A stretch of 13,525 bases of DNA from Conidiobolus incongruus B7586 (taxonomy: Eukaryota; Entomophthoromycota; Entomophthoromycetes; Entomophthorales; Conidiobolaceae). The stretch's first letter is position 1. Every line of letters begins with the position of its first letter. The DNA is taken from positions 1 through 13,525 of the forward strand of contig JNEM01010370.1 of NCBI GenBank assembly GCA_000697335.1, read 5' to 3'. The position numbers and the translations under genes were made by a program. This document shows, in pieces, positions 1 through 9,753 of this stretch. The notes below the pieces were generated by a model that had not been told where the DNA came from, did not search any database, and saw only the letters and a program-made list of their open reading frames with translations.

Positions 1-892
1 ATTAAATTAATTCTTAAACTCCTTATTTATAGTTTTTTTTAACTTATTTAATTTTTAATTAATTAAATATATAATATTGATATATTAAATAAATATTATT
101 TTTTCCTTTAAATTCTTAAAATATTTTATCTTTATTATTATCTTTTTAAGGTTAAAATTATATTTATCAATACATATTATTGATATTATCTAATATTAAA
201 GCTGATATATATATATATATTGTCTTATTTGTTTACAAAGCTTAATTAAACTTTATTTATATTTATATCATCTTGTCATAGTGTTGATGTTATAATAGAG
301 GCCATGTTAGTTTTATATCAAGTCTTCCTTTATATTATATCTATTTTATCACCTATTATGTTTATAATAAAGATATATTATTATTTATAATTTTTTAAAT
401 ATATTTTATAAAAAATGATATTTCATCTATATATACAATTCATTATAGTTCAAATATAACTTTATATAACTTATTTATTTTATAAAATATTCAAATAAAT
501 TAAAATTAAAGTATAAGTTGTTATTATTGAATGAAAAAAATATTATAGAGCTATAATTAAGTTTTTAAGCAGTAAAGTTAAATATTTCAGGTTTAATAAG
601 ATTTAATTTTGAATAGAAATTAACGAAATATAAATATTAGTGAACTTTTAAATAGAATTGAAGAAATCACAATAATTAGAATTAAAAAATTCAATATTTA
701 ATGTTTTTGGCTCTAAAATTTTTAGTATAAAAATTATTAATATCAAACAATATATTTGATATTAATTATCGTAAACACATTAAATTTTAATAGATAACAA
801 TTTCTATTATTTTGTAATCAAAATTATCATCAATCATTATAAAATTAAATATTAATTAATATCGTCAAAATCATAATATATTGTAATGATAT
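1..892. other. AT-rich gene-free stretch
   Basis: This stretch is dominated by A and T with stops in all frames, and I see no gene. It contains a short TA run near 203-218 and one perfect inverted repeat at 736-766, listed separately. Nothing else stands out. Confidence 0.6.
736..766. repeat. perfect 12-bp inverted repeat (hairpin)
   Basis: ATTAATATCAAA at 736-747 is followed by a 7-base loop and its exact reverse complement TTTGATATTAAT at 755-766. It could fold as a hairpin in DNA or RNA. No gene lies nearby, and palindromes of this kind are not rare in such AT-rich DNA, so a function is not implied. Confidence 0.5.
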
Positions 893-1148
893 TGTCAGAT
901 CTGAAAGGGCTACCCTTGGCACCATTTCTAGCTTCAGGCTTCTATTCTATTAGGAGGCTTTACCTTAATTGAACATTATTTACGACACATATTGCAATAT
1001 TGGTCAGTCTTAATTACCAAATCCAATAGCTTATTCCAAACACTACTTTAGTTAATAAAACTTAATATACACTTATCTACTATTAGGTAACAAAAATAGT
1101 CATTGCACCTCACCTTACACCATCTATAATAATCATAGAGAAAATACA
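893..1148. mobile_element. GC-richer island, possible solo LTR
   Basis: This block is clearly richer in G and C than the DNA on both sides, and the change is sharp at its left edge. It begins TGTCAGATCTG and can be closed at a CA at 1147-1148, giving the TG...CA ends usual for LTRs. The 4-base word ATAT directly flanks both ends (889-892 and 1149-1152), as a target-site duplication would, although ATAT is weak evidence in this composition. No gene or polyprotein is visible beside it. The family is unknown and the orientation undecided. An alternative is a fragment of another repeat or a decayed coding exon. Insertion looks fairly old but younger than the surrounding AT drift. Confidence 0.3.
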
Positions 1149-3130
1149 ATATTTATTATTGAATAATATTAATATCATATTTTAATTATTATATTCACTA
1201 ATAAAAATAAGTCTATTACAAAAATTTTAAAATATGATAATTATTAAAAATAATTTTGATATATTTAAAGATCATCGTTTTTGATGGCAAAGATTAAAAT
1301 TATTATAATTATACTTGAATAATCAAAAAACATGTTATATTTGAATATTATAGCTTAAATATTAAAATAATAGAAAGTAATGAAATTTTTGTAATATAGA
1401 TGAATAATAAATATAAAATAATATATCATATAAGTATATAAACTATTAAATCTATCTATTATATATTTAGTTAAGATAATAAGAGTAAAAATATAATCAA
1501 ACATATGAGTTAAATATAAATAGGCTTAAACCTTAGGGAGTAATAGTGATTATTGAAATCAAAGAATATTGTATTAAAATTATATTCAAAGTTCATTTTA
1601 ATGATAAAATCGAAAAAATAGTCATATACATTACAAAGTCCTGAATAAAATTAAATGATTTTAAATATAGTTATAAATCGATATATTGAATAATATAATC
1701 AATAAATCCTACACTTGATTCATCTGAAATGTTTTGAAATGTTGTTGGTTGTGTTTTAATCAAGCTGGCATATAATAATTAAATAGTACTGAATTGAATG
1801 TTAATACCAATTTGAATTATTGCATGTTGAATATACTTAAATAGCTAATAATGTTCTTTAATAATATAATTTATTGTTTGATTGGATATTAAACAAGTCT
1901 ATTTCAAATATTAATTTAATTAAGTTTTATCCTGATCAAATTAATTATAAATAATATAATTTATTTTATTAAAAACCGTCTAATCACGTGACTTGTCACT
2001 ATCATCACAATTTCTTTATACTACCATAACTATATTTTTATTGATAAAAAAGATAATATTATTTATTTTTAACTCTTACAGCATTTTATGTGAACCAAAT
2101 ATGATTATATAGAGATTTTAATTGTATAATAAATTATAAAATTATTTAATAATCAAAAATTTGATAATACAATTTTCGGTTAATTAAATTAATAATAATT
2201 AAAGTTAAATATTATATATATTCCTTTGTAATTAATCAAACAAACATTATAAAATAAAATTTTATAATTTATCCAATATTTCTATGGGTAATGAATGGTC
2301 AAATGGTGGGTGAAATTTGATATTTGATATTTCAATTTGAATACTTTTTATTGAAGATAACTTATTTTACTCATCCGATTTCAAATGAGGATTTTGTGTG
2401 AGAAAATTTTTTTTGTTTATCGTTGCCTATAATTTAGTAATTTTATGTTTAATTTGTTCTGAATATAATTTTGTGATATGAATTAATAAAAATAATTTGA
2501 TCAGTTTAAGTTCATATTTTATTAAGTAATATTTTAAAAATATAAAATATAATTGACACTTTATGGTGTTGACTTCATTATGACCAAACAATGATTAAGT
2601 ATTTAAAGTTAATAATGATAATGTAAGAGTTTTGATGATAAGCTTGAATCTACCAAATATTCACACTGTCTATTTTGGAAATTGAAAACTTAGCGAATGA
2701 ATTAACCAAACCGATGCTAATTTTAATGGCACTGAAATAATACTTATATTTTTTTTTTGAAACTTCAAAAGTTATTTATACAACAAACCTTGTACCATAT
2801 GCATTTTATTCTAGAAAAGGAATAAATTTTATGCATTTCCTTATTAGATTAGATTGCGTAATCAATATAACCAAATAGGGTGGATTATTTCAAATATAAA
2901 AAAATTAGATTACATAATTTTGAATCTCAATCCTTCAAACAAGTATATTTTTCAATATTGACTAAAAATATTAAATTAAACTTGAATTATTCCATAAATT
3001 CCATTTTACAAAATTTTGATATGGGACAGCTCGGGAGTACTTACAAATTGGTTGAATATGCTAATATATAAATATATGAATGCAGTGATATAAAATGAAA
3101 AATATAACAATTCAAATCTTTTTATAAATT
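1149..3130. other. AT-rich gene-free stretch upstream of copy A
   Basis: No credible gene is seen in about 2 kb. A perfect E-box sits at 1985-1990 and is listed separately. A 63-codon open frame at 2880-3071 starts only at GTG, has low-complexity K/N/I/L composition and matches nothing I know, so I do not call it. The last part of this stretch presumably holds the promoter of the gene at 3131, but I see no decisive TATA element because such words are everywhere here. Confidence 0.55.
1984..1991. promoter_or_regulatory. isolated E-box (TCACGTGA)
   Basis: The palindrome TCACGTGA contains the CACGTG core bound by fungal bHLH factors such as Cbf1 and Pho4. GC-containing palindromes are rare in this AT desert, which makes it visible. 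It lies about 1.1 kb from the nearest gene start (3131), so a regulatory role is only a possibility. Confidence 0.2.
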
Positions 3131-3778
3131 ATGTCATTTGATATTAAATACTACTTTGGTTTTAAACCTAATTCAGATTATAACATCTATGAAGTCAAAG
3201 GTCCCAAGCAAGAGTTTTTCTACTTCCATTGCAGAATGCCATTTGATACCAAATTGACTACATCTGATGGTTCGAAATATATTAAATGCAAAAACAAAGC
3301 TTTGATAGGAAATAATTTTCATATCAAACTACCACCATCATCACCAATCAAAAAATTGAAAATGAAGCCCGATTTATATATGTGTTATCATATCAAAGTT
3401 CAATATTCAGGAAATCCAAACCAAATCAAATGGATGTGGAGACGCGAAAGCTACAAGACCAGTGCATACAACCTAGTAGATCCATCAAACAGTGACCGCA
3501 TCCTTGCAATACTAGATGGCTTCACATTAGGACGATCAAAACCAGGAATATTATCAATTGATAGCTCAATCCCAATGGACTTTTGGCATCCCATCTTAGT
3601 AACTGGTTGCCAAATTTTACGCCAGAATTATAGAGCAGGTTCCGGAAATTGGGCCTACCCAAATTTGGGAGAATACAAAGAAATTCATACAAATGAAATC
3701 TCTCTTCCTGCTACAACTTCTAAAGCTGGACAAACTTTTGGAGCATCGATATCGGACTCAATGTCTAGATTGAGTTAA
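3131..3778 (+). CDS. tubby-C-like domain protein (copy A, intact)
   Basis: This is a single-exon gene for a 215-residue protein. The ATG at 3131 is the first possible start, since an in-frame TAA lies two codons upstream. There is no signal peptide or membrane segment. The central part reads as a beta-rich domain: KWMWRR at 100-105, NLVD at 114-117, ILAILDGFTLGRSKPGILSI at 124-143, then FWHPILVTGCQILRQNY at 151-167. This pattern (W.W, Y.LVD, hydrophobic strand, G.L.I, a closing helix) resembles the small fungal tubby-C-like proteins of the DUF6593/LURP-one type, which is recognition by eye and not a database result. Proteins of that superfamily fold as a beta-barrel around a central helix; some bind membranes or phospholipids, but no function can be assigned here. 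The tail from about residue 182 is polar and probably disordered. Decayed relatives lie at 8601-9204 and 9754-10237, so the gene belongs to a local family. Clear coding composition and the absence of breaks suggest it is functional. Confidence 0.8.
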   Translation: MSFDIKYYFGFKPNSDYNIYEVKGPKQEFFYFHCRMPFDTKLTTSDGSKYIKCKNKALIGNNFHIKLPPSSPIKKLKMKPDLYMCYHIKVQYSGNPNQIKWMWRRESYKTSAYNLVDPSNSDRILAILDGFTLGRSKPGILSIDSSIPMDFWHPILVTGCQILRQNYRAGSGNWAYPNLGEYKEIHTNEISLPATTSKAGQTFGASISDSMSRLS

Positions 3779-6404
3779 TCCTCCAATATTTTCCAATTAA
3801 ATATTAATCTTTATATAAATTTTGAATAATATCAATAATCCTATATCTTAGTTTATAACTGCTGAATATTTCACAATTAAAACCTTTTTAATTAATATTA
3901 ATAATTCAGCCGTTTAATACTATTATTAAGTAATCTACTATTTTTGACAATTTCAATTTTAATTAATGTATAGACCATTTAAAATTTTGTTTGATTCGGA
4001 TCAGAATTCCGGGATTTTGTGTTTTATTAATATCAGGTATAAGTTAATAATTTTAAGAATATATAACTAACAGAATAATTGTATTTATTAATATATATTT
4101 TCTGGAATGCATATAAATGATTTTCCCAAATTGTTTTATCAATCCACTCTCTATTTTCTAATTGAGAGTCTGAATTGAATATTATAAAATAAAAAAAATA
4201 TAGCTATTAAATATCATTAAATAATTAAATGACAGACTCATTATCTTTTATATAATCAATATGTTTATTTACATTTTTATAAAACCTCAAATATATTAGT
4301 TTAATATCATGCAACTAGATATGAGATTAATTGATTGCCAAAAATAAAACTTTACTATTCACCATTTAATATATAAATATTTATACAGTTTGAGTAAATC
4401 ACAAATAATATTGAGTTAGTTGTACCAAACTTCTCTAATTATCATTATGCTTAAAATTTAAAGTATAGGATAAGATTAAAATTTAATACATCAAAAGAAG
4501 GAATAAAATTAACAAATAATAGAATATCAATGATATATTTGTTTTTACAATACGGAGACACAGTATATTCATCTTTGATATAATTGTGATCATCAATGGA
4601 TAACATCAAAATAAGCAAAATACTTAGAAATTGAATAATTGAGCTTAATATGAAAAATAATATATTAAAATTTGGAATGATTTATATTTCATGGATATAG
4701 TTAATATCATATAAATCATATTTGAATATACATAATAATCACTTGAAGGATGATTGATTCATTTATTCCATAAAATAATATTCAAATATCAAGATGTTAA
4801 TCAATATTTTCTGATATTATTGAATCAACTTGAGTATCATAATTTAGAAATATTTTCAATTAGTATTTAAAATAGAGATTTTAAATATAGATTCTAATTA
4901 AAAATTTATAATTGATATATAATATTTGTATTTTATAAATTTTTTCATGTATTATTTTCATAAAATTTCTATTTAGAAATCAAAATTTATAATATTTTCA
5001 AAATGATTTGGTTATCTTTCGTGAAAGAATAGAATTTAAATTAACTATAATTATAAATAAAACTAATCAATTTTATAAAAGCTTTATTTTTCAATGACCA
5101 TGTTTTATTAGAGAGTTACTTAGTATAAGATAATTGATGTTAATTGGTATTATATTGATACCCAAAGGTTATAATCATTTGACTCATCAAGCACTCTAAA
5201 TAGCTACTCATTATTATAATAATTTCTTTTATCTTTTACATAACAACTTTAGTTTAAATTCTATTAAATTTTTATTTAGCATAAATGGGTCTTGAATTGA
5301 TAAGTCAATTCGGAAAACTGGCATTATATTATAGCTACTTTTGAGTTTCAATATGTAACTAATAACTGAACTTATAAATCTCTATTTAATTTTAATTTCC
5401 CAAATATAATATTATTGTTATCAATGTAAAATCAATTATTAATCATCTATCAATGAATGTAAATAATTCTTTTATACTTTGATATTTTTTATTTTAAAGT
5501 ATTGAGTAATGTATATATTATTCAATTCCCAAATTAGAATAAAAATATATGATCATTTTGTAATAAAAGCAAAGCGATTTTTTACTATTGTAATTAGATT
5601 TTGTTTTCAATAAAATATAATCAATATTAACATATAAGATTTATAGAATACAGATAATTTAAATCAATTTTTTACTTATTAAATATAATAGATTTTATTT
5701 AATAAGATCATAGTTCAAAGTCAATGGAAATAATGAAAAAACATGATTTATTTCTTAGATAATTTGTCTCGTAAAACTAATTAATTAATTCTGATATTAT
5801 ATGATTGTAGCGGATGAATTCAATATATAATACACGTCAACAATTTATATAGTGATATTCTATATATTTTATACGATTTTTTGTGATAATTTTAATTTTT
5901 AGTGTGTTTGGATGTTGTTTTGAATGTTATCCAATATTAAAATTGAATAATATTTTTTAATATCGATTATTAAGTTAATCAAATTTGATTATATCATACA
6001 ATTTTAAAAAGATTAAAATAAAAAATATATTTTCTTGCTTTTTAAATTTTATTATATATATATTCACACTTATATTTTGATATATCGATATCAAAAAATT
6101 TTTCGAATATATATTATAAATAAATGGTAAAGTAAATGCAAATTATTGGAAATACAATATATTATAATTTTATATCAAAGTATCAAAACTTTTTAATTCT
6201 TAAATTTTTTTCTGAAATAAATAATATCTACACAATTATTATAATATCAATAAAAAATTCTAATAATGTAATTTTCTAATATAGTTTTATATAATATATC
6301 ATTCAATCAGACTATATATCTATGAAAAAAATTAATATAACTATGAATAATATTTTGGAAGCTTAATATTAATTAAAAGTTGATGTCATTTTTATTACTA
6401 TATT
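3779..6404. other. AT-rich gene-free stretch downstream of copy A
   Basis: About 2.6 kb without a supportable gene on either strand. Stops are dense in every frame. A 7-base inverted pair, GCTGAAT at 3861-3867 and ATTCAGC at 3904-3910, lies just after the copy A gene and could be part of its 3' untranslated region. I see no tRNA or recognisable repeat family. Confidence 0.55.
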
Positions 6405-6825
6405 CCTTATGGGAAATAATCTTGTCAATCACTCAAGAAACTGCGATTATCACAGTGTATCAAGAAGTCACATTGGATAACACCCATTCCTGAATCGGGA
6501 GGTTGTGTTCCTTTCTGTCACTGAGCCACTCCTATCCGTAAAGATCAGCGATAAGAGCTAAAATAAGATTATCACGAACGAACTAATAGTCATATCTCTT
6601 ATCTTCATTTCAAAAGTATCCAGTCTCTAAGTTTTCCTCATAACTCTCACAAAAGTATTGAGTATTTACTTTATTCGCAGTAAGTCATTTTCACCTCATT
6701 GAGGCAATCCCATTAATTTCCCTTGACTCTGTGGTAACCTACCGCTTACCACTGGCGATTCCCGGTTTAAGCTCTAAAATTCTATTTCCTCCCACAATTA
6801 CGGTCGTCAGTATTGTGTAATATAA
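6405..6825. other. GC-rich island of unknown identity
   Basis: Roughly 420 bases stand out from flanking AT desert by their much higher GC content and complex sequence. The island contains a perfect 7-bp hairpin, GTGGTAA at 6731-6737 and TTACCAC at 6746-6752 with an 8-base loop. On the minus strand one frame is fairly open between about 6780 and 6500 and reads peptide-like, but it is broken by several stops, and no family is recognised. Possibilities are a structured RNA gene, a SINE or other repeat copy, or a fragment of a decayed gene. I could not match it to RNase P RNA, SRP RNA, U snRNAs or rRNA by their conserved motifs, and I found no TG...CA ends with a matching target duplication that would make it an LTR. 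Confidence 0.45.
6731..6752. repeat. 7-bp perfect hairpin inside the GC-rich island
   Basis: GTGGTAA and TTACCAC form a perfect stem around the loop CCTACCGC. Four of the seven pairs are A-T and three G-C. It is the clearest structural element in the unidentified island and is compatible with, but does not prove, a structured RNA. Confidence 0.5.
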
Positions 6826-7434
6826 AACCTTAAATTGAATTCTTTCATTTATATTTAAATTGGAAAACAGATATTTTAGCAATTGATGATTATAATTTGA
6901 ATTATAATAAATGATAAAATATAAATATTTCGCTATTTCCTAAATTTGGAATGAGAACCTTTTAAACAAGTATCGAGATAATTAAAATAATGAATTTGAT
7001 TAATATTAAATAAGATAAGTGAATTTTTTTCAAGTCTCAGATTAAAGGATGGTGCCACAAGAATTGCTAATACAAATGATAAATTATTTAATCATTTTTG
7101 AGAATTATTTCATGGTGCACGAAAATATGTCAAAATTGAAGGGCTGCAATGCTATTGCTGAATTAGAAAATTTTTAGATTGATATTTGTATATTCATTTG
7201 ATAAAATTGTAAAACCAGTTAGTTAATCAATTATTGTTATGTCAAATTGATAATATATAGATTAGACCCTTCTCAATTATAATGAAGAATATTTTGAGAT
7301 ATATTAAATTACAGTGTCAAGTGAAATCCTTATATTATTACTCTGCATTTTTAATAATAGGAATTTTTTGCAATTAAAAATAAATAAACATTTGAATATA
7401 TGATATATAAAAATAAATATATAATATAAATTTA
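6826..7434. other. mostly AT-rich spacer with a possible coding relic
   Basis: No intact gene. Between about 7048 and 7190 the plus strand is a little more GC-rich, and one frame reads as a plausible peptide (DGATRIANTNDKLFNHF, then ELFHGARKYVKIEG) interrupted by stops. It may be the remains of a gene, but I recognise no family. The rest up to the transposon edge is featureless AT DNA. Confidence 0.35.
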
Positions 7435-7463
7435 ATAGTTTCTTTTATTATTAATAACTTTTT
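7435..7463. repeat. mariner terminal inverted repeat, 3' side of transposase
   Basis: This end reads ATAGTTTCTTTTATTA followed by TAACTTTTT. It pairs with the reverse complement of 8490-8520 with a few mismatches and a 2-base gap. The first base after the TA target differs between the two ends. Confidence 0.6.
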
Positions 7464-7464
7464 A

Positions 7465-8466
7465 CTATACTTTTGGCAAACTTCTAACACTTAAAAAACA
7501 ATTCTTTTTATTAAAGACTAAAATTTGATGTTTCACAAACCAATTAAATTTTCCTGTAGAAATTTTCTTTCCTACAAGCTGGTTTTTTAATTGCTTAAAG
7601 CAATTATAATCACATAGGTTATAATCAAAAGAATATACTAGATGTGGTAGTTCTTTCCAGTTATTTTTAATTAGAAAGTTTTTTACAGCTTTAGATTTAT
7701 GTATTTTGCAATTATTATACAAAATAATAAGTTTTCTCAAATTATATTAAGAATACCAATTAGAAATACTTTTATTTAAAAAAACAATATATAATTTACT
7801 ATTAATTGATTTTCCTTCAGGAATTAAATAAGAATAACATATACTATTATAATCTATTATAATAATTAACATTCACTTATTAATAAAATGCTTATTTAAA
7901 GGGATTTGTAAAGGGGGTTAATTTAGCTTAATCTAGCATTTTGATTTGTGTTTTAATAAAGGATTATACATAGGGATTTAAAATTCATTAATTATAATTA
8001 TTCACTGTAAAAGTTTAAACTTCTAGTAATATTTTAATAGGTTTTATTTAACAATAGCTACTCTAGTTTTTTTTTAAGCTTTAGTTAAATTATAAGGTAT
8101 CTATTTTATATTTTTATTTATTAATTTTAGTTTAAACTTTAAAATATATAAAATACTTGTAAAACTAATATTAAAGTGCTTAGATAATTCTTTAGCTAAA
8201 ATAAAAAGGTGCTTTTCAATATATTTTTTCACTCTATTTACAATTGAAAAAATAATAATTGAAGTTAGTTTTTTAAATTTTAGCAGGTTTTAAATAGTTT
8301 CTCTTTTAGCCTTAAAGTAATTTACCTAGTAATAAATTGTTGATTTAAATAATACTTTATTACCAAAAGTTGCTTGTAAATTTTAAATAATTTTAGAGGG
8401 TTTATGGTTAAGTTTTACTAATACCAAAATAAAAAACTTTTGATGATTACTATTTGGTTTAAACAT
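7465..8466 (-). pseudogene. mariner-type transposase, broken by stops only
   Basis: The frame starts at ATG (8466) and ends at TAG (7465-7467), giving 333 codons with no frameshift. The N-terminal part has the helix-turn-helix DNA-binding region, including HKPSKII near residues 21-27, TIYY-VNYFK near 43-52 and a second helix set with ELSKHFNISF. The catalytic part shows the DE-F motif as INEF (first Asp now Asn, codon 7987-7989), LYNNCKIHKS (second Asp now Asn; the family has HDN), and VYSFDYNLCDYNCFKQLKNQ, where the third Asp is kept in the DD34D-like C-D-Y-x-x-F context. In-frame stops begin at 8385, 8328, 8292, 8103, 8076, 8046, 8025, 8004, 7980, 7935, 7920, 7875 and 7749 (first base on the minus strand). 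Most fall where the family has Trp, Gln or Arg. Many other differences from the family pattern are also C-to-T or G-to-A changes, for example P to L, R to K, S to F, G to K and H to Y. Confidence 0.8.
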
Positions 8467-8489
8467 AATTAAATTAAACAACCAATTTT

Positions 8490-8520
8490 AAAAAGTTAAT
8501 TTTTTAATCAAAAAAACTAA
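8490..8520. repeat. mariner terminal inverted repeat, 5' side of transposase
   Basis: Read on the minus strand from 8520 it is TTAGTTTTTTTGATTA, continuing to TTAACTTTTT. It matches the repeat at 7435-7463. The TA target lies immediately outside at 8521-8522. Confidence 0.6.
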
Positions 8521-8543
8521 TATATATATATATATATATATAT
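8521..8543. repeat. TA dinucleotide microsatellite
   Basis: Eleven TA units and one further T follow the transposon edge directly. Either the element inserted into a pre-existing TA tract or the duplicated TA expanded afterwards. The opposite edge (7400-7434) is AT-rich but not a clean TA run. Confidence 0.85.
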
Positions 8544-8600
8544 TAAAAATATATAATCTCTATTAACTTTGTATATATTTATTTATTTCAAACTAATAAT

Positions 8601-9204
8601 ATGTTTGAAAAATTGGAAATTAAAAAATTTCCTATTATTTCAAATTCAAGGTAATATCTGGTATAAATCTAAATCCAAAAGGTATATTTATATATTCACA
8701 GAACCTAAAGATCAAGGATCCTAGTTTAAAGCTAAAAAATAGTCAAAATGTAAACTAACTTCAAAAGAAGATATTGATTATATTCAAGTTGGAAAAAATT
8801 CCTTCTTTGGTACTGTCATTAAGTTTGATTTTATTCTTCCATCCTCCTTAAATTTTAAAATTTTACTCCAAATTTGGCTCAGGATATAAAAGGGAAATTA
8901 TCAAGACCAAGCTGATAATATCAACTGAACTTGGAAGTGTATAGGTTTCTTTTCGAAATATTATATTTTAGTTGATAAATTGGCTGAAGACCAAACTATG
9001 GCGATAATGAAAGGATTCACTTTGAAGAGTCCCAAAAAAAGGGCACTTTCAATTGTCGCAGGGACTCCATCGGATTTCAAACACGCAATTGCCGAATTAG
9101 CATGTATGGTTCGGAAGATGGTGGCTGATAATCGTAGTAGTAGAATTAGAAGTAGAGGTAGTTTTATACCATATATGCTGGCTCCTTCTACTTGTGATAG
9201 GTAA
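8601..9204 (+). pseudogene. tubby-C-like paralogue, decayed (copy B)
   Basis: A relic related to the intact gene at 3131. From about 8653 to the TAA at 9202-9204 one frame can be followed. It contains CKLTSKEDIDYIQ, like TKLTTSDGSKYIK in copy A, then ILVDKL and TMAIMKGFTLKS, like NLVD and ILAILDGFTLGR, then ALSIVAGTPSDFKHAIAEL, like ILSIDSSIPMDFWHPILV. Four stops interrupt this frame: TAG at 8716 and 8737, TAA at 8887 and TGA at 8926. The TGA stands exactly where copy A has the first Trp of KWMW, so TGG to TGA is the simple explanation; the others fit CAG or CAA changes. The likely original start, ATG at 8601 (MFEKLEIKKF), is in a different frame, so at least one indel is present near the N-terminus. 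The last 74 codons are open and still look selected or recently inactivated, but they lack the N-terminal half of the domain. Confidence 0.7.
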
Positions 9205-9503
9205 AATTAATATGATTTTGAATTGGTTTCTAAAATTTTCATTGTCTCCTAGCATATTATATGTTATTAATAAATTTAGTATCTATAATGTTAAAATCTA
9301 TAATATTGACAATATAATTACTAAATATTGTTGTGTTAAAGATATATTTTAACAAGATTTTCTTAAAAACTAATTCATGCTATAAGCTCTAATATTTTGA
9401 ATATATTCAACCTCTTTATTATAAAAAACTGATCAATTTTTTAGTTTTTATTATAAAATTTGTGTTATCTAATACAATTTTAAATTTGAATAAATCATCA
9501 TAA
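9205..9503. other. AT-rich spacer between copies B and C
   Basis: About 300 bases of plain AT-rich DNA with no gene, RNA or repeat that I can support. Confidence 0.5.
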
Positions 9504-9644
9504 GCCATCTTCTCTATTTTAGAATGTGTTGATCTTTATGATATTGCTATTAGAAATATTGAGAAAATTAAAAATATTTTGAACAATCTCAAATATAACT
9601 ATTAAGTAGAATTTTTGGGTCTTCTCAAAGGTTTAAGCCTGGAT
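9504..9644 (+). pseudogene. possible third tubby-C-like relic (copy C)
   Basis: One frame is open except for a single TAA at 9603. It ends in VEFLGLLKGLSLD (9606-9644), which lines up with ILAILDGFTLG of the intact gene and TMAIMKGFTLK of copy B. Upstream it has DLY (9531-9539), also present in copy A at residues 81-83, though the stretch between is about 15 residues shorter. The resemblance is short and the surrounding sequence is AT-rich, so chance cannot be excluded. Its place between two better copies makes it more credible. Confidence 0.3.
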
Positions 9645-9753
9645 TGATAAACTATATATAATATATGTTGATAAAATACTTTTTATGTGAATCATTCATT
9701 CCTTTACTTGTTAAACCTTACATCAAATGTGATATATTCAATTAAGAGGAAAT

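Larger units (their letters stand above)
7433..8522 (-). mobile_element. dead mariner-type DNA transposon, full length
   Basis: A 1086-bp element at 7435-8520 is flanked by the TA duplication expected for Tc1/mariner insertion (7433-7434 and 8521-8522). Its ends are imperfect inverted repeats of about 30 bp. Between them lies one transposase frame on the minus strand that fills almost the whole element, leaving only about 23 bp between the inner edge of the 5' repeat and the ATG. The layout is therefore complete: repeat, transposase, repeat. The transposase carries 13 in-frame stops, so the copy cannot produce its own enzyme. It is slightly shorter than typical animal mariners of about 1.3 kb. 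It sits directly beside a TA microsatellite, an easy target for a TA-specific transposase. The family call rests on motifs described under the transposase and is firm at the level of mariner/Tc1. Confidence 0.85.

Noticed and set aside
2880-3071. 63-codon plus-strand open frame
   Set aside because: It begins at GTG, has the K/N/I/L bias of translated AT desert, matches no family I know and lies just upstream of a good gene.
6405-6825. Island read as a tRNA-derived SINE or as an LTR
   Set aside because: The A-box resemblance near 6740-6760 on the minus strand needs gaps and lacks a proper B box at the right distance. No TG...CA ends with matching flanking duplications were found.
7465-9204. 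Stop codon reassignment as an explanation for in-frame stops
   Set aside because: All three stop codons occur inside the relics, while TAF7 and the intact copy A use ordinary Gln and Trp codons and end at TAG and TAA. Decay explains it better.
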